Made by a program: the position numbers and the translations under genes
Source of the DNA: Tannerella sp.
Lineage (GTDB): Bacteria; Bacteroidota; Bacteroidia; Bacteroidales; Tannerellaceae
DNA: 42,289 nucleotides
Direction of reading: 5' to 3'
Assembly (NCBI GenBank): GCA_031285565.1
Contig: JAITVY010000116.1
Location: 1 to 42,289, forward strand
Notes under the pieces: model-generated
Told to the model about the DNA's origin: nothing
Databases searched by the model: none
The model's input: the letters and a program-made list of their open reading frames with translations, nothing else
Part shown: positions 9,122 to 16,436 of the stretch, in pieces
How the letters are laid out: each line of letters begins with the position of its first letter
How positions within the stretch are numbered: position 1 is the stretch's first letter

Positions 9122-9310
9122 AGGCGGTGGGCCCTCACGGGTGCACCAGCCTTGATGGCTAATTGTCGAAAACAATCTATCGTTCTTAGTAACAAAATGG
9201 TTATTCTTCAGTTAAATTGTTCAGTTGTTAAATTGTTTAAACGATTCAGCGCTTAAACAGTTAAACGGGATTGCAACCAATTTTCAATACGACATAATCG
9301 TTGACCAGTC

Positions 9311-9853
9311 TTATACAGTTTTCCAACGTGCACCGGAGATTTCGGCGCCAGTGGTATCTAAGTTTGCCAGTTTTGTAAATTCCAGATTGAAGTTCGGGAA
9401 ACCGGATTTACCTAATGTTCCAGTCTTCGTTACCTTACAGCTCAAACGAGCCCACTGGAAAGTACGTGCCGGGAATGAATCCAATGCTTTCGTCTTAATT
9501 TCCAATGCCTGATTACCCAATTTGAATCCCGGAGTCTCTTCGTTCCAGGTTCCGTTAACTGTGTAGCCCAACAGATATTCATAAGCATCCTTATTCATAT
9601 CATACGTTTGCAACGTAAATGTTTCAGAACCGTTATCCGATTGAAGTTGTGCATAAAATGCATCCATATCTTCCACTTCGATATCGTTGGTCGAAGGTGC
9701 CGTATCGCTAAAGCTGAACGAATCCTTCACTATTGCATTAATTCTAAACCCTGATGCCAATGTATCAAAATCAGGATATTGTCCTGCTGTTGCACCTGTT
9801 TCCATTGCTGCCATGAGTTTCACATGGTCAATTCCATAAATAGCTCCTGCCAT
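9311..9853 (-). CDS. Phage major tail tube-like protein
   Basis: A 180-residue soluble, beta-rich protein starting MAGAIYGIDHVKLMAAMETG. Its size, acidic composition and place directly after a tail-terminator-like gene fit the major tail tube protein of long-tailed phages. The C-terminal half has the strand/turn pattern GTLGKSGFPNFNLEFTKLANL. Its start overlaps the upstream gene by 34 nt. The frame is intact. Family assignment is inferred from order and general features; no unique motif exists. Confidence 0.6.
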   Translation of the reverse strand: MAGAIYGIDHVKLMAAMETGATAGQYPDFDTLASGFRINAIVKDSFSFSDTAPSTNDIEVEDMDAFYAQLQSDNGSETFTLQTYDMNKDAYEYLLGYTVNGTWNEETPGFKLGNQALEIKTKALDSFPARTFQWARLSCKVTKTGTLGKSGFPNFNLEFTKLANLDTTGAEISGARWKTV

Positions 9854-10239
9854 AATATTAAATTGTTATACGTTATTGATAATTCTATTGTTAAAAAATG
9901 CGTGCCGGCTTCTTCGTCCGCAGTCGAGTCCGAAATAGATAGAATATCCACATAATACCCGTTCAAAAAGGTATCATCAGGGAATAATCCGATCACTTCA
10001 TCACAAATATCCTGTAAACGTTCGCGGTTTTGCTTCCCTCCGCTCAGATCGGGTACATGAACATGTACGTTCACTACGCCATTTCCGACAACGTCTTCGA
10101 AAGTAAAAGGCTGATGATCCAGCAGGATGTATTCACCCGTGTAACCCGGATCTTTCGATTTAATAAATATCTCCACACCGGGTATAGCGGAAGAAAGCAA
10201 ACCTTCCACATCATTCAGTACGTTTAATACACTATTCAT
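9820..10239 (-). CDS. Phage tail terminator/completion-like protein
   Basis: A 139-residue protein with the compact alpha/beta pattern of tail terminators: an N-terminal helix (LNVLNDVEGLLSSAIPG), then EIFIKSKDPGYTGEYILLDH, VNVHVHVPDLSGG and a final strand LTIELSITYNN. It lies between the HK97-gp10-like and tail tube genes, exactly where the terminator lies in many siphophages. It overlaps the upstream gene by 8 nt and the downstream gene by 34 nt. The C-terminal LILWQELFMELTM lies within that overlap and may be a late extension. Confidence 0.55.
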   Translation of the reverse strand: MNSVLNVLNDVEGLLSSAIPGVEIFIKSKDPGYTGEYILLDHQPFTFEDVVGNGVVNVHVHVPDLSGGKQNRERLQDICDEVIGLFPDDTFLNGYYVDILSISDSTADEEAGTHFLTIELSITYNNLILWQELFMELTM

Positions 10240-10903
10240 AAGCGCTGATTAAATTCATTAATACTTTTCTAAATTCGCTATGAATCATCTTTTCGGTGAT
10301 ATGAAGCACATGATAACCATCGTCGGCAACATCCTCAGATGTTTCATGATAAACCGGCTTATACCGGTCTGCGCGACGTGAAGATTTGTCGGAAAGCCCA
10401 TCGGCAACAGCATTGGTATGTCGGGCGCCTGACATATAATTCCTGACCATCCGGTCATTGCCCGGATGAGTGGTAGGAAAGCCCCGCTTTGCAGGCCATG
10501 CTGAAGTGCCGCGTTCTTTTGCCAAAGGTCTGACTGAATACGCCGGTATAGATTCACACTCTCCCTTTGTATTATTGTTCAGTTGCTTCTGTAAAGATGT
10601 AATCTTTTCACCGACGATTTCTTCAATCAATTGCTGGAGCTCGTGCCGGTTTACAGCCCGGTTTCCATTCGTCTTCCTTTGGCGGGACCCGTTTGTTTTT
10701 GCCAGCGCATCGGCAACGCGTTTATCTATTCCACTCTGCAGAGTTTCCAGAAATTGCTTTTGCGCCGAAACAACGGTATCCAGGTTCTCGTCAGTTACAA
10801 GCCCTGTCGCCTCGAGCGATGCTGCTTGTCCCCTTAAAATTGTTTCGCTTAACCCAAGACTCGCGTATGTCTGTTTTAAAGCTTTAAATAATTTAGTTTG
10901 CAT
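10232..10903 (-). CDS. HK97 gp10-like phage head-tail joining protein
   Basis: A 223-residue protein. About residues 1-110 are helical and basic (KRVADALAKTNGSRQRK). The C-terminal part, with RADRYKPVYHETSEDVADDG then YHVLHITEKMIHSEFRKVLM, resembles HK97-gp10 type neck proteins, whose terminal helix follows a beta-hairpin. It is followed immediately by the terminator-like gene. No portal, protease, capsid or connector genes are upstream; instead there is a glucosaminidase, so the head module appears deleted. Confidence 0.5.
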   Translation of the reverse strand: MQTKLFKALKQTYASLGLSETILRGQAASLEATGLVTDENLDTVVSAQKQFLETLQSGIDKRVADALAKTNGSRQRKTNGNRAVNRHELQQLIEEIVGEKITSLQKQLNNNTKGECESIPAYSVRPLAKERGTSAWPAKRGFPTTHPGNDRMVRNYMSGARHTNAVADGLSDKSSRRADRYKPVYHETSEDVADDGYHVLHITEKMIHSEFRKVLMNLISAYE

Positions 10904-10951
10904 ATAATTATATTGTTGTTATTTTTAATTTTTCCCTTTTGCCTTTCCCTG

Positions 10952-11500
10952 TCAATTGTCATTTGTCAATTGCCCATTGGTTTTCTCAATCATCCGGATC
11001 ACATTTTTCAGTGTTACCGCATAATACGGATGAGTGGCATACCCCGCCTTTGCAATCGCATCGGCAAACCGGTACGGATCCTCTTTTACTTTCAGTGCTT
11101 TCTCATAACGCTTGTTTTCAAGGAGAAATCGCGCATGATCCGTAAACGATTCTTCCGGACTGTCATACCTACGGAACCAGTCACGTACGATATATTCATA
11201 CTTCCCCGACTTTAATTTCTTGATCGATAAGATTTCAGGAAACTGCTTGTTAGCAGTAGCATGCACCTCTCTTGTGCGAACCAACTGACGTTTCTCCTCC
11301 GGCGTATCAGAACCGGCTTTAATTCCAAAAAATAAATTACCCGGAGTAGAAGCCCCCCAACCCGTCTCCAGCGCAGCCTGAGCAAGAATGAAATGCGCAT
11401 CAATACCTGTTTTACGCTCTGTTTCCTGCGCATACGGGTAATACCTGGTTACAAATTCCTCAGGTGTATATTGGGGAGCTTCAGCTTGTACGGATATCAT
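10952..11500 (-). CDS. Glucosaminidase-domain peptidoglycan hydrolase (GH73/FlgJ-like)
   Basis: A 182-residue single-domain enzyme. The motif LAQAALETGWG holds the probable catalytic Glu45 and is followed by NLFFGIKAG, RDWFRRYDSPEESFTDHARFL and a C-terminal YATHPYYA, all typical of GH73 beta-N-acetylglucosaminidases. It would cut the glycan strand of peptidoglycan and is a common phage lysin or tail-associated lysozyme. It is the first gene of the leftward tail operon, about 90 nt behind the -7 box at 11599-11606. There is no signal peptide. Confidence 0.85.
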   Translation of the reverse strand: MISVQAEAPQYTPEEFVTRYYPYAQETERKTGIDAHFILAQAALETGWGASTPGNLFFGIKAGSDTPEEKRQLVRTREVHATANKQFPEILSIKKLKSGKYEYIVRDWFRRYDSPEESFTDHARFLLENKRYEKALKVKEDPYRFADAIAKAGYATHPYYAVTLKNVIRMIEKTNGQLTNDN

Positions 11501-11598
11501 GTAAAAAAGTTTGTTTTAGTTAATATGCGAGTAAAAAATTACACCAACTTTTTTAACGAATATTAAATCTACTATTGGTTCATTTTCTAATCTGAATA

Positions 11599-11606
11599 CA
11601 AAGGTA
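11599..11606 (-). promoter_or_regulatory. Leftward -7 box TACCTTTG for the tail operon
   Basis: Perfect TAnnTTTG box on the minus strand, about 100 nt before the glucosaminidase start. Its -33 area, about 20 bp upstream, overlaps the first operator half-site at 11632-11642. Confidence 0.6.
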
Positions 11607-11631
11607 CGGCATATTTTAGGACCATCCAAGA

Positions 11632-11675
11632 AAGTGTACCATTCTGGGACAGAAGTGTACCATAATGGTACACTT
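11632..11675. promoter_or_regulatory. Tandem palindromic operator between divergent phage promoters
   Basis: 11653-11675 is a perfect 23-bp palindrome: arm AAGTGTACCAT, central A, arm ATGGTACACTT. The same half-site recurs at 11632-11642, exactly 21 bp (two helical turns) upstream; its partner arm (CTGGGACAGAA) keeps 6 of 11 symmetric positions. The two sites lie between facing-away -7 boxes at 11599-11606 and 11701-11708. A dimeric repressor or activator binding here could control both promoters at once. The binding protein is unknown; the S24 repressor at 15375 has different candidate sites. Confidence 0.7.
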
Positions 11676-11700
11676 TTATGAAATTCAGCAAATTAAACCA

Positions 11701-11708
11701 TACCTTTG
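11701..11708 (+). promoter_or_regulatory. Rightward -7 box TACCTTTG
   Basis: Perfect TAnnTTTG match about 78 nt before the gene at 11787. The right edge of the 23-bp palindrome abuts its -33 region. Confidence 0.6.
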
Positions 11709-11786
11709 TATAGAAAAACAAGCAAATACAGAGGAGAAATCCTCAGCTTTTTCACAAATACATTAATTAACTAAAACAATTAAAAA

Positions 11787-12230
11787 ATGAAAACAATTCA
11801 AAGTGCAGTTACTCAAGAACTGAAAGCCCTCGTGCCCGAATTAAACTGGATCGACCTCGACCGTGGACAAATCGACCTTTACCACGCAGACCCGTCCATT
11901 CAATATCCATGTGCACTAATAGATGTTGCGTTATATGAATGCGAAAGTATTTACCATAATAAGCAGCAAAGTATAGCATCGATCACATTGCGCATCGTGC
12001 AGAATCCTAATGAAGCCGAAGCCGACTCCACACCTACTCCTGAACAGGCTCATACTACAAGTTTACAATGCTATGATCTGATTGATAAAGTATATCTGGC
12101 TTTACAAGGCTTCGAAATCGGAAACCTCTGTCCGCTCTCACGCTTTGAGCAACAAAAAGAAGAACGATACGACGGACTATTTGTGTATAGGATCGAGTTC
12201 CGAACCATCTTAGACGATTTGGCTTCATAA
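11787..12230 (+). CDS. Phage tail-completion-like protein
   Basis: A 147-residue protein. The pattern of N-terminal helix, PELNWIDLDRGQID, IQYPCALIDVALYEC, a long strand SIASITLRIVQNP and the terminal strand YDGLFVYRIEFRTILDD resembles tail-completion/terminator proteins of the Mu gp37 (DUF1834) type. That is a fold-level guess. It is transcribed alone, divergently from the tail operon, from the promoter at 11701-11708, and ends at a strong hairpin terminator. A single virion gene expressed on its own from a controlled divergent promoter is odd. Confidence 0.45.
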   Translation: MKTIQSAVTQELKALVPELNWIDLDRGQIDLYHADPSIQYPCALIDVALYECESIYHNKQQSIASITLRIVQNPNEAEADSTPTPEQAHTTSLQCYDLIDKVYLALQGFEIGNLCPLSRFEQQKEERYDGLFVYRIEFRTILDDLAS

Positions 12231-12260
12231 CAATAGATAATCAGCCATATCAATGAAGAA

Positions 12261-12304
12261 GGCTCTTTAGTTCCGAATGCAAAAACGGAAACTAAAGAGC
12301 CTTT
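12261..12304 (+). terminator. Rho-independent terminator
   Basis: A stem of about 15 bp, GGCTCTTTAGTTCCG against CGGAAACTAAAGAGCC (one bulge), with a 10-nt A-rich loop and TTT behind it, 30 nt after the stop of the upstream gene. Confidence 0.8.
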
Positions 12305-12482
12305 CTACATTGGTTGCATACATATTAATAGCGCATTCTAAATCCCTACACTCTTCACATTATAAAAAAGAGAAAAAATAATACAGACCCAAACATTATG
12401 GTGCGCACACCGCTTATTCTGGGAATCAACGACACCGATAAAGAAATGTTACATAAAGACTCCTTTTTACAAAGTTTTTGTT

Positions 12483-12490
12483 TAGTTTTG
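12483..12490 (+). promoter_or_regulatory. -7 box TAGTTTTG of the lipoprotein gene
   Basis: TAnnTTTG match 31 nt before the start codon at 12522. It gives the lipoprotein its own promoter separate from the phage genes. Confidence 0.5.
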
Positions 12491-12521
12491 TATCTAACTA
12501 AAACTAATCAAAAGATAGAAT

Positions 12522-13727
12522 ATGAAAAAAGCATTGCTACTACTCTTTATTATACCACTGATCAGTTCCTGCTCTAATGATGATGACAATGGAGGATACG
12601 ACAACAAGAAAACATTTGAAAAGTCGAATATAGTTGGCGACTGGTTATTTTCTGAATACAAAAGTGTAAACGGAGGACCCATATCTTCATCTTTAGAAAG
12701 TCGTATATCACGGCTAATTTTTGATAATAATGGAAATATTACGGTAAGAGACGAAGTTTATAATAAAGATCTGTTGACAGGAACATGGGTTTTCGATGGA
12801 AAAAATATAATTACATGCGAAGTAAAATACGAAAACAAGCTATTAGAACAGGATACAAAAACTATTCAATATAAATTAGTCGATCTATCGGCAAATGAGA
12901 TTGTAGTTCAAACTGTTTATAACGATAACAATCCGGAAAGGGATTATGCTAAATACATAAAAGATCCGAATGCACCTGATAATATATTGGGAACAATTGA
13001 TGAGTCTTCAGTTCTTGCCTTCGACGGATTAAATGTCATAAACTGGCGGAAAGAAGATAAAATAGACTTTTATGATGCCTACACATTGCTGGACACGATC
13101 TTTTCCAACCGGACCATTAATGCACAAATCACTTATTTATATAATGATGGTGACGATGTAAAAGTAAACTGGTCAACGAACGGAGAAATTATTAAAATAG
13201 AAGAAGAGACCAGGCAGTGGTATAGCGACAAACAAAAGTGGACTAATATGAGCATTGCAACGATTAAAGTCACAGCAGATAAAAATTTCAAATATGGCGC
13301 CGATATCATTTTCCCCACCCGCACCGTAAAACGATTGAAGACTATCCCCCAAATAAACACCTTAAAAGATGAGAGCGACATTTTTGGCTTTAATTTCGGA
13401 ACAAATAAATCTGATATAGAATTAACGCAGGATTACGCTCCTACACTTGCTTTAGCGGCAAACAAATATGCAGAATATAGTTACATGCTCGAATTTGAAA
13501 ACACAAAATTAATCCGTATCTATTGCACAAGTTTCGGTTATGACCGATTATCAGGGATGGCCAAAAGACTTAAAATTCCGGAACCACTCCAGGTCAGTAA
13601 CGACAAAATTCTAAATCCGCAGGAATGGGACAACGGTATTCTCAAATTTAAAGCATTCGAAGCCGATTTCTCAGCTTATCCGGGAGTTAATCCCTCTTTC
13701 CCATGTATAAGTATAGAAAAGTTATAA
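12522..13727 (+). CDS. Lipoprotein with N-terminal lipocalin-like domain, possible phage cargo
   Basis: A 401-residue protein with signal peptide and lipobox LISSC (Cys17), followed by SNDDDNGG. An acidic stretch just after the Cys is typical of Bacteroidetes lipoproteins exported to the cell surface. Residues about 35-140 (NIVGDWLFSEYK..., GTWVFDGKNIITCEV) have the GxW pattern of lipocalin-like domains. The rest is beta-rich and not recognised. It sits between two phage segments with its own promoter and terminator, is AT-richer than they are, and so may be a cargo (moron) gene or a later insertion. Confidence 0.7.
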   Translation: MKKALLLLFIIPLISSCSNDDDNGGYDNKKTFEKSNIVGDWLFSEYKSVNGGPISSSLESRISRLIFDNNGNITVRDEVYNKDLLTGTWVFDGKNIITCEVKYENKLLEQDTKTIQYKLVDLSANEIVVQTVYNDNNPERDYAKYIKDPNAPDNILGTIDESSVLAFDGLNVINWRKEDKIDFYDAYTLLDTIFSNRTINAQITYLYNDGDDVKVNWSTNGEIIKIEEETRQWYSDKQKWTNMSIATIKVTADKNFKYGADIIFPTRTVKRLKTIPQINTLKDESDIFGFNFGTNKSDIELTQDYAPTLALAANKYAEYSYMLEFENTKLIRIYCTSFGYDRLSGMAKRLKIPEPLQVSNDKILNPQEWDNGILKFKAFEADFSAYPGVNPSFPCISIEKL

Positions 13728-13734
13728 AGAAAAA

Positions 13735-13772
13735 ATAAGGGTGTGAAAGAGATCCTTTCTCCACACCCTTAT
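13735..13772 (-). terminator. Hairpin terminator for the leftward early genes
   Basis: Arms of about 11 bp (core AAGGGTGTG / CACACCCTT) around an inner AAAG/CTTT hairpin. Read leftward it is followed by TTATTTTTTC, a proper U-run, so it mainly ends the leftward early transcript; it can also end the lipoprotein gene from the other side. Confidence 0.7.
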
Positions 13773-13896
13773 CCTAATCAGATCCGGTTCACACCGGAAA
13801 TAACAACATCAAACATTACACAAAATAAGCTTCTACTGTATAATAACTGTCCAACCTCTCGATTCATCGATACTTTTAATATAATCGCTAATATAT

Positions 13897-14106
13897 CTAT
13901 GCACCTTCCTCCTCCATCTTCAACAGTTCCCTTTTTGCCGGTGTTGCAAGATACCGGTAGAAAGTATTCCGGCCAATTAGAAACTGAGGGTAAATATATG
14001 TTTTGTAAATATAAGTGGTAGTCTTTCCACTTCTGGCATGTTTCATAAATTCCTCCTGCACCCGCATAATTACCTGTAATCTGTTTTTATTATATCTCTT
14101 CGGCAT
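13897..14106 (-). CDS. Small basic phage early protein
   Basis: A 69-residue, strongly basic protein (MPKRYNKNRLQVIMRVQEEF...) with several Tyr and a central YIYPQFLIGRNTFYRYL segment that looks like a short helical DNA-binding module. It follows the NinB-like gene on the same strand in the early cluster. I recall similar small ORFs in Bacteroides prophages but know no function. Confidence 0.55.
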   Translation of the reverse strand: MPKRYNKNRLQVIMRVQEEFMKHARSGKTTTYIYKTYIYPQFLIGRNTFYRYLATPAKRELLKMEEEGA

Positions 14107-14177
14107 TTACAATTATTTTACTATTACACTTCGAAAAACTTCCTCTCTTTTACATTCTTTTTCCCGATAAAATCTCT

Positions 14178-14618
14178 TTACCTGTCCGAAAAGCAATCTA
14201 TATCCTCATAAGGCTCCTGTAAATCCGGAAAATACTCATCAGAAGAATCCGGAAGAATTATACCAAACTCACTTGCAGCCTCCTCTTTTACTTTATTCAG
14301 AAAAACCGCAAACTCAGATTTCGACAGATTTCGTGTACCTCCAACCACCGTTTCAATTCGTTTATCCATCTTCACCTGGCGTTGCAGGAACTTTTTACAG
14401 AAATAGTCATGCAAATCCTCATTCGTAGACCCTATTTCCCCGGCAATATATTCCATCCACAACCAAAACTGCGCATTCTGAGACAATGTACGTTTCGACT
14501 TATTCTTCGTCACACCAATAGTATGCTCACCATTAGAACGCGTTTCCAAACCATTCTCCAGGTGTTCCTCATAACCGGAAACCTTTCCATTCTTTTTAGT
14601 AATAATAATCGTTTTCAT
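14178..14618 (-). CDS. NinB-like recombination protein
   Basis: A 146-residue protein. The segment RTLSQNAQFWLWMEYIAGEIG, then HDYFCKKFL, then TVVGGTRNLSKSEFAVFLNKVKEEAASEFGI and a C-terminal LPDS, matches the architecture of phage NinB/Orf-type recombination proteins (TKSQ/LSQNA start, TTxLS middle, helix with FGI). Lambda NinB/Orf binds SSB-coated DNA and helps RecA-type exchange. It belongs to the leftward early cluster controlled from 15245-15370. The frame is intact and of normal length. Confidence 0.7.
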   Translation of the reverse strand: MKTIIITKKNGKVSGYEEHLENGLETRSNGEHTIGVTKNKSKRTLSQNAQFWLWMEYIAGEIGSTNEDLHDYFCKKFLQRQVKMDKRIETVVGGTRNLSKSEFAVFLNKVKEEAASEFGIILPDSSDEYFPDLQEPYEDIDCFSDR

Positions 14619-14670
14619 CAGATATAAAATTTAATTATGTTACACATCATCTTTCATTTTCAATTGTTCT

Positions 14671-14943
14671 TTAATAGTCCATCAACAACTGCCGGATCGG
14701 ATTCCGCAACGAAAACAAAACAGACTCTTTCTCCAGGCGTTCTTCCCGCTTCTCAATATCTACCAGCCGGCCGTAATCATTCCATAAATCATCCATTTCC
14801 TCTAATAGTAACGCTACCGCTTCACCCTTTTCATCCACATTATATTCCTCACAAACCTCCGAATCGCCCATATCACGAATTGCATTCAGTTCATCATAAA
14901 GCTTATTGATTTCATTTTTTATGTTCTTACTCGTCAAAGCCAT
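14671..14943 (-). CDS. Small acidic coiled-coil phage early protein
   Basis: A 90-residue, mostly helical, acidic protein (ALTSKNIKNEINKLYDELNAI..., VALLLEEMDDLWNDYGRL) with heptad-like leucines. No family was recognised. It lies between the NinB-like gene and a disrupted ORF, same strand. The frame stays open for about 45 codons before this ATG, so either the ATG is the true start or the gene was once longer. Confidence 0.5.
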   Translation of the reverse strand: MALTSKNIKNEINKLYDELNAIRDMGDSEVCEEYNVDEKGEAVALLLEEMDDLWNDYGRLVDIEKREERLEKESVLFSLRNPIRQLLMDY

Positions 14944-15140
14944 AACTTTAGGAATTAATCTATATGGATCTGTAAATTCGGTTTTTTCAACTACCGGATA
15001 ATATAGAGTGAATCCGTTGTAGTGTCCCGCCTCTTTCCAAATATCTCTAATGCTCCTTATATCACGGTTCTTAGTGGCTGTTCAACCAATTCACCGAAGC
15101 GCCCGTATATCTTTCTGTCTTTTTTATGTTTTGTCATCAT
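14944..15140 (-). pseudogene. Disrupted early ORF
   Basis: From ATG 15140 the frame reads MMTKHKKDRKIYGRFGELVE and stops at 15057. From about 15080 another frame is open, reading IRSIRDIWKEAGHYNGFTLY and on into the gene at 14943. Both pieces look protein-like and a single shift near 15075 would join them. It could be a frameshifted gene of about 65 residues, or a short leader peptide followed by an extended downstream gene. Weak evidence. Confidence 0.3.
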
Positions 15141-15244
15141 TTTGTGTTGTTTTTTTAATTATCACGCACTTTAATTCACTTTTTTTTCTCAACTTTGTCC
15201 TTTCGATCCTTGTTGTGTATTTGGTTATATATAATTTGATAATA

Positions 15245-15252
15245 CAAAGATA
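15245..15252 (-). promoter_or_regulatory. Leftward early promoter -7 box TATCTTTG
   Basis: Perfect TAnnTTTG match on the minus strand, directly beside the palindrome at 15253-15268, about 105 nt before the first leftward ORF. It is placed like a phage early promoter under repressor control. Confidence 0.55.
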
Positions 15253-15370
15253 ATAGAATTTATTCTATAATCAAAATTTTCACAGAATTATTTCTGCAAA
15301 TTAAGTATTTTTAATAGAACCGACTCGGATGAACATACAAGAAACAATATAAATTGTAGATAAAATTCTA
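15253..15370. promoter_or_regulatory. Three operator-like palindromes of the S24 repressor
   Basis: 15253-15268 is a perfect inverted repeat (ATAGAAT-TT-ATTCTAT without mismatch). 15283-15296 is CAGAA-ttat-TTCTG. 15357-15370 is TAGA-taaaat-TCTA and ends 4 nt before the repressor ATG. All share the 14-bp layout TAGAA...TTCTA. The first overlaps the leftward promoter and the last would block the repressor gene itself, the classic arrangement for repression plus autoregulation. A further half-site TAGAAT lies inside the gene at 15389. Confidence 0.6.
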
Positions 15371-15374
15371 TATT

Positions 15375-16103
15375 ATGGAGCTGAAAGATAGAATCAAGTA
15401 CTTTTTAAAAGAATCCGGCATCAGCCAGCGAAAATTTGAAATTGCAATAGGAAAATCAAACGGATATGTAAACAATATTGTCAAAACAATTTCTGTAGAT
15501 GTACTCAACAGCATATCCAAAGCATATCCCGAACTCAATGCAGACTGGTTAATGACAGGCGAAGGCAAAATGCTGAGATCCGAACAAGAGGAGGGAGGCA
15601 CACCATACCTCGTCACCAAAAGCGGAACCAAATATTACGAACTGCCAAACGGCTCATACAAAATGGTTGTTCCGTTTATACCCGTAAATGCATATGCCGG
15701 TTATGTAGACGAATACCGGGATGCCGAATTTTATAATAAAACAGGAGAGCGCGAATTCAATGTAAAAGAAATCCATCACGGAAGATATTTATCTTTTGAA
15801 ATCAAAGGCGACAGCATGGACGACGATAGCAAACGAAGCATATCAGACAGAGACATTGTACTTGCACGCGAACTCGGACGCGAACACTGGAAAGACGGCC
15901 TGCACATAAAAGAATATCCCGCATGGATTATTGTTTTAAAAAACACAATCTTGTGCAAGCATATCATAAAGCAGGATTTGGACAATGGAACGATAACCTG
16001 TCATTCTTTAAATCCATCACCCGAATATTGTGATTTCGAGCTAAAATTCGATGATATCCTCCAATTATTCAATATTATAAAAAAGGAATCCGACTATTTT
16101 TAA
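15375..16103 (+). CDS. S24/LexA-like phage repressor
   Basis: A 242-residue protein with an HTH domain (about 1-65, SQRKFEIAIGKSNGYVNNIV) and a C-terminal S24 peptidase domain (about 100-230). The nucleophile is in EIKGDSMDD (Ser147) and the probable dyad lysine in NTILCKHI (about Lys195). The Ala-Gly pair in NAYAGY (108-109) is placed like the self-cleavage bond of LexA and CI repressors. It should hold the prophage silent and be cleaved upon RecA activation. It is divergent from the early cluster and preceded by three TAGAA/TTCTA palindromes. All catalytic residues remain, so the repressor looks functional although the phage is not. Confidence 0.85.
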   Translation: MELKDRIKYFLKESGISQRKFEIAIGKSNGYVNNIVKTISVDVLNSISKAYPELNADWLMTGEGKMLRSEQEEGGTPYLVTKSGTKYYELPNGSYKMVVPFIPVNAYAGYVDEYRDAEFYNKTGEREFNVKEIHHGRYLSFEIKGDSMDDDSKRSISDRDIVLARELGREHWKDGLHIKEYPAWIIVLKNTILCKHIIKQDLDNGTITCHSLNPSPEYCDFELKFDDILQLFNIIKKESDYF

Positions 16104-16107
16104 CCCC

Positions 16108-16131
16108 GGGCTTCCAATCAAAGGCCCTTTT
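16108..16131 (+). terminator. Terminator behind the repressor
   Basis: GGGCTT / AAGGCCC stem (one bulge) with a 7-nt loop and a TTTT tail, 5 nt after the repressor stop. Confidence 0.55.
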
Positions 16132-16436
16132 CAGAGCAGAATTATTAAATAATCACAGTCAGTAGTAAAATTAATTACAGGAGTAATCGTGGCATTATTC
16201 CTTAAAAGTTAATAATTTTCAATTTCCAATCAAGTTTACCTTTTTTTTCCCAACTTTTACAAAAAAATCATTCACATATAGCATTTTTCTCGCATATATG
16301 ATGGAGGAATAACAAAATCTGTTATATTTACAGCGATATTAGAATAATCAACATAAAAAAGAGAGCAAAATGATATAACCAAACTATCGTTAAATGTAAT
16401 CCTATATTTTATAATAACATCATCCCCCCATATCTT
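16132..16436. other. AT-rich intergenic region
   Basis: Very AT-rich, with no ORF and no clear repeat. A weak TATATTTA sequence near 16323 is the only promoter-like string I see. It probably holds the right edge of the prophage remnant and the promoter of the GATase-like gene. Confidence 0.4.

Noticed and set aside
6058..12230. Contractile tail-like bacteriocin (tailocin)
   Set aside because: No sheath, baseplate, spike or tail fibre genes, the chaperone-like gene is broken and the tape measure is absent, so a functional particle is implausible.
13743..14021. 92-codon plus-strand ORF
   Set aside because: Starts within the terminator hairpin and is antisense to the small basic phage gene.
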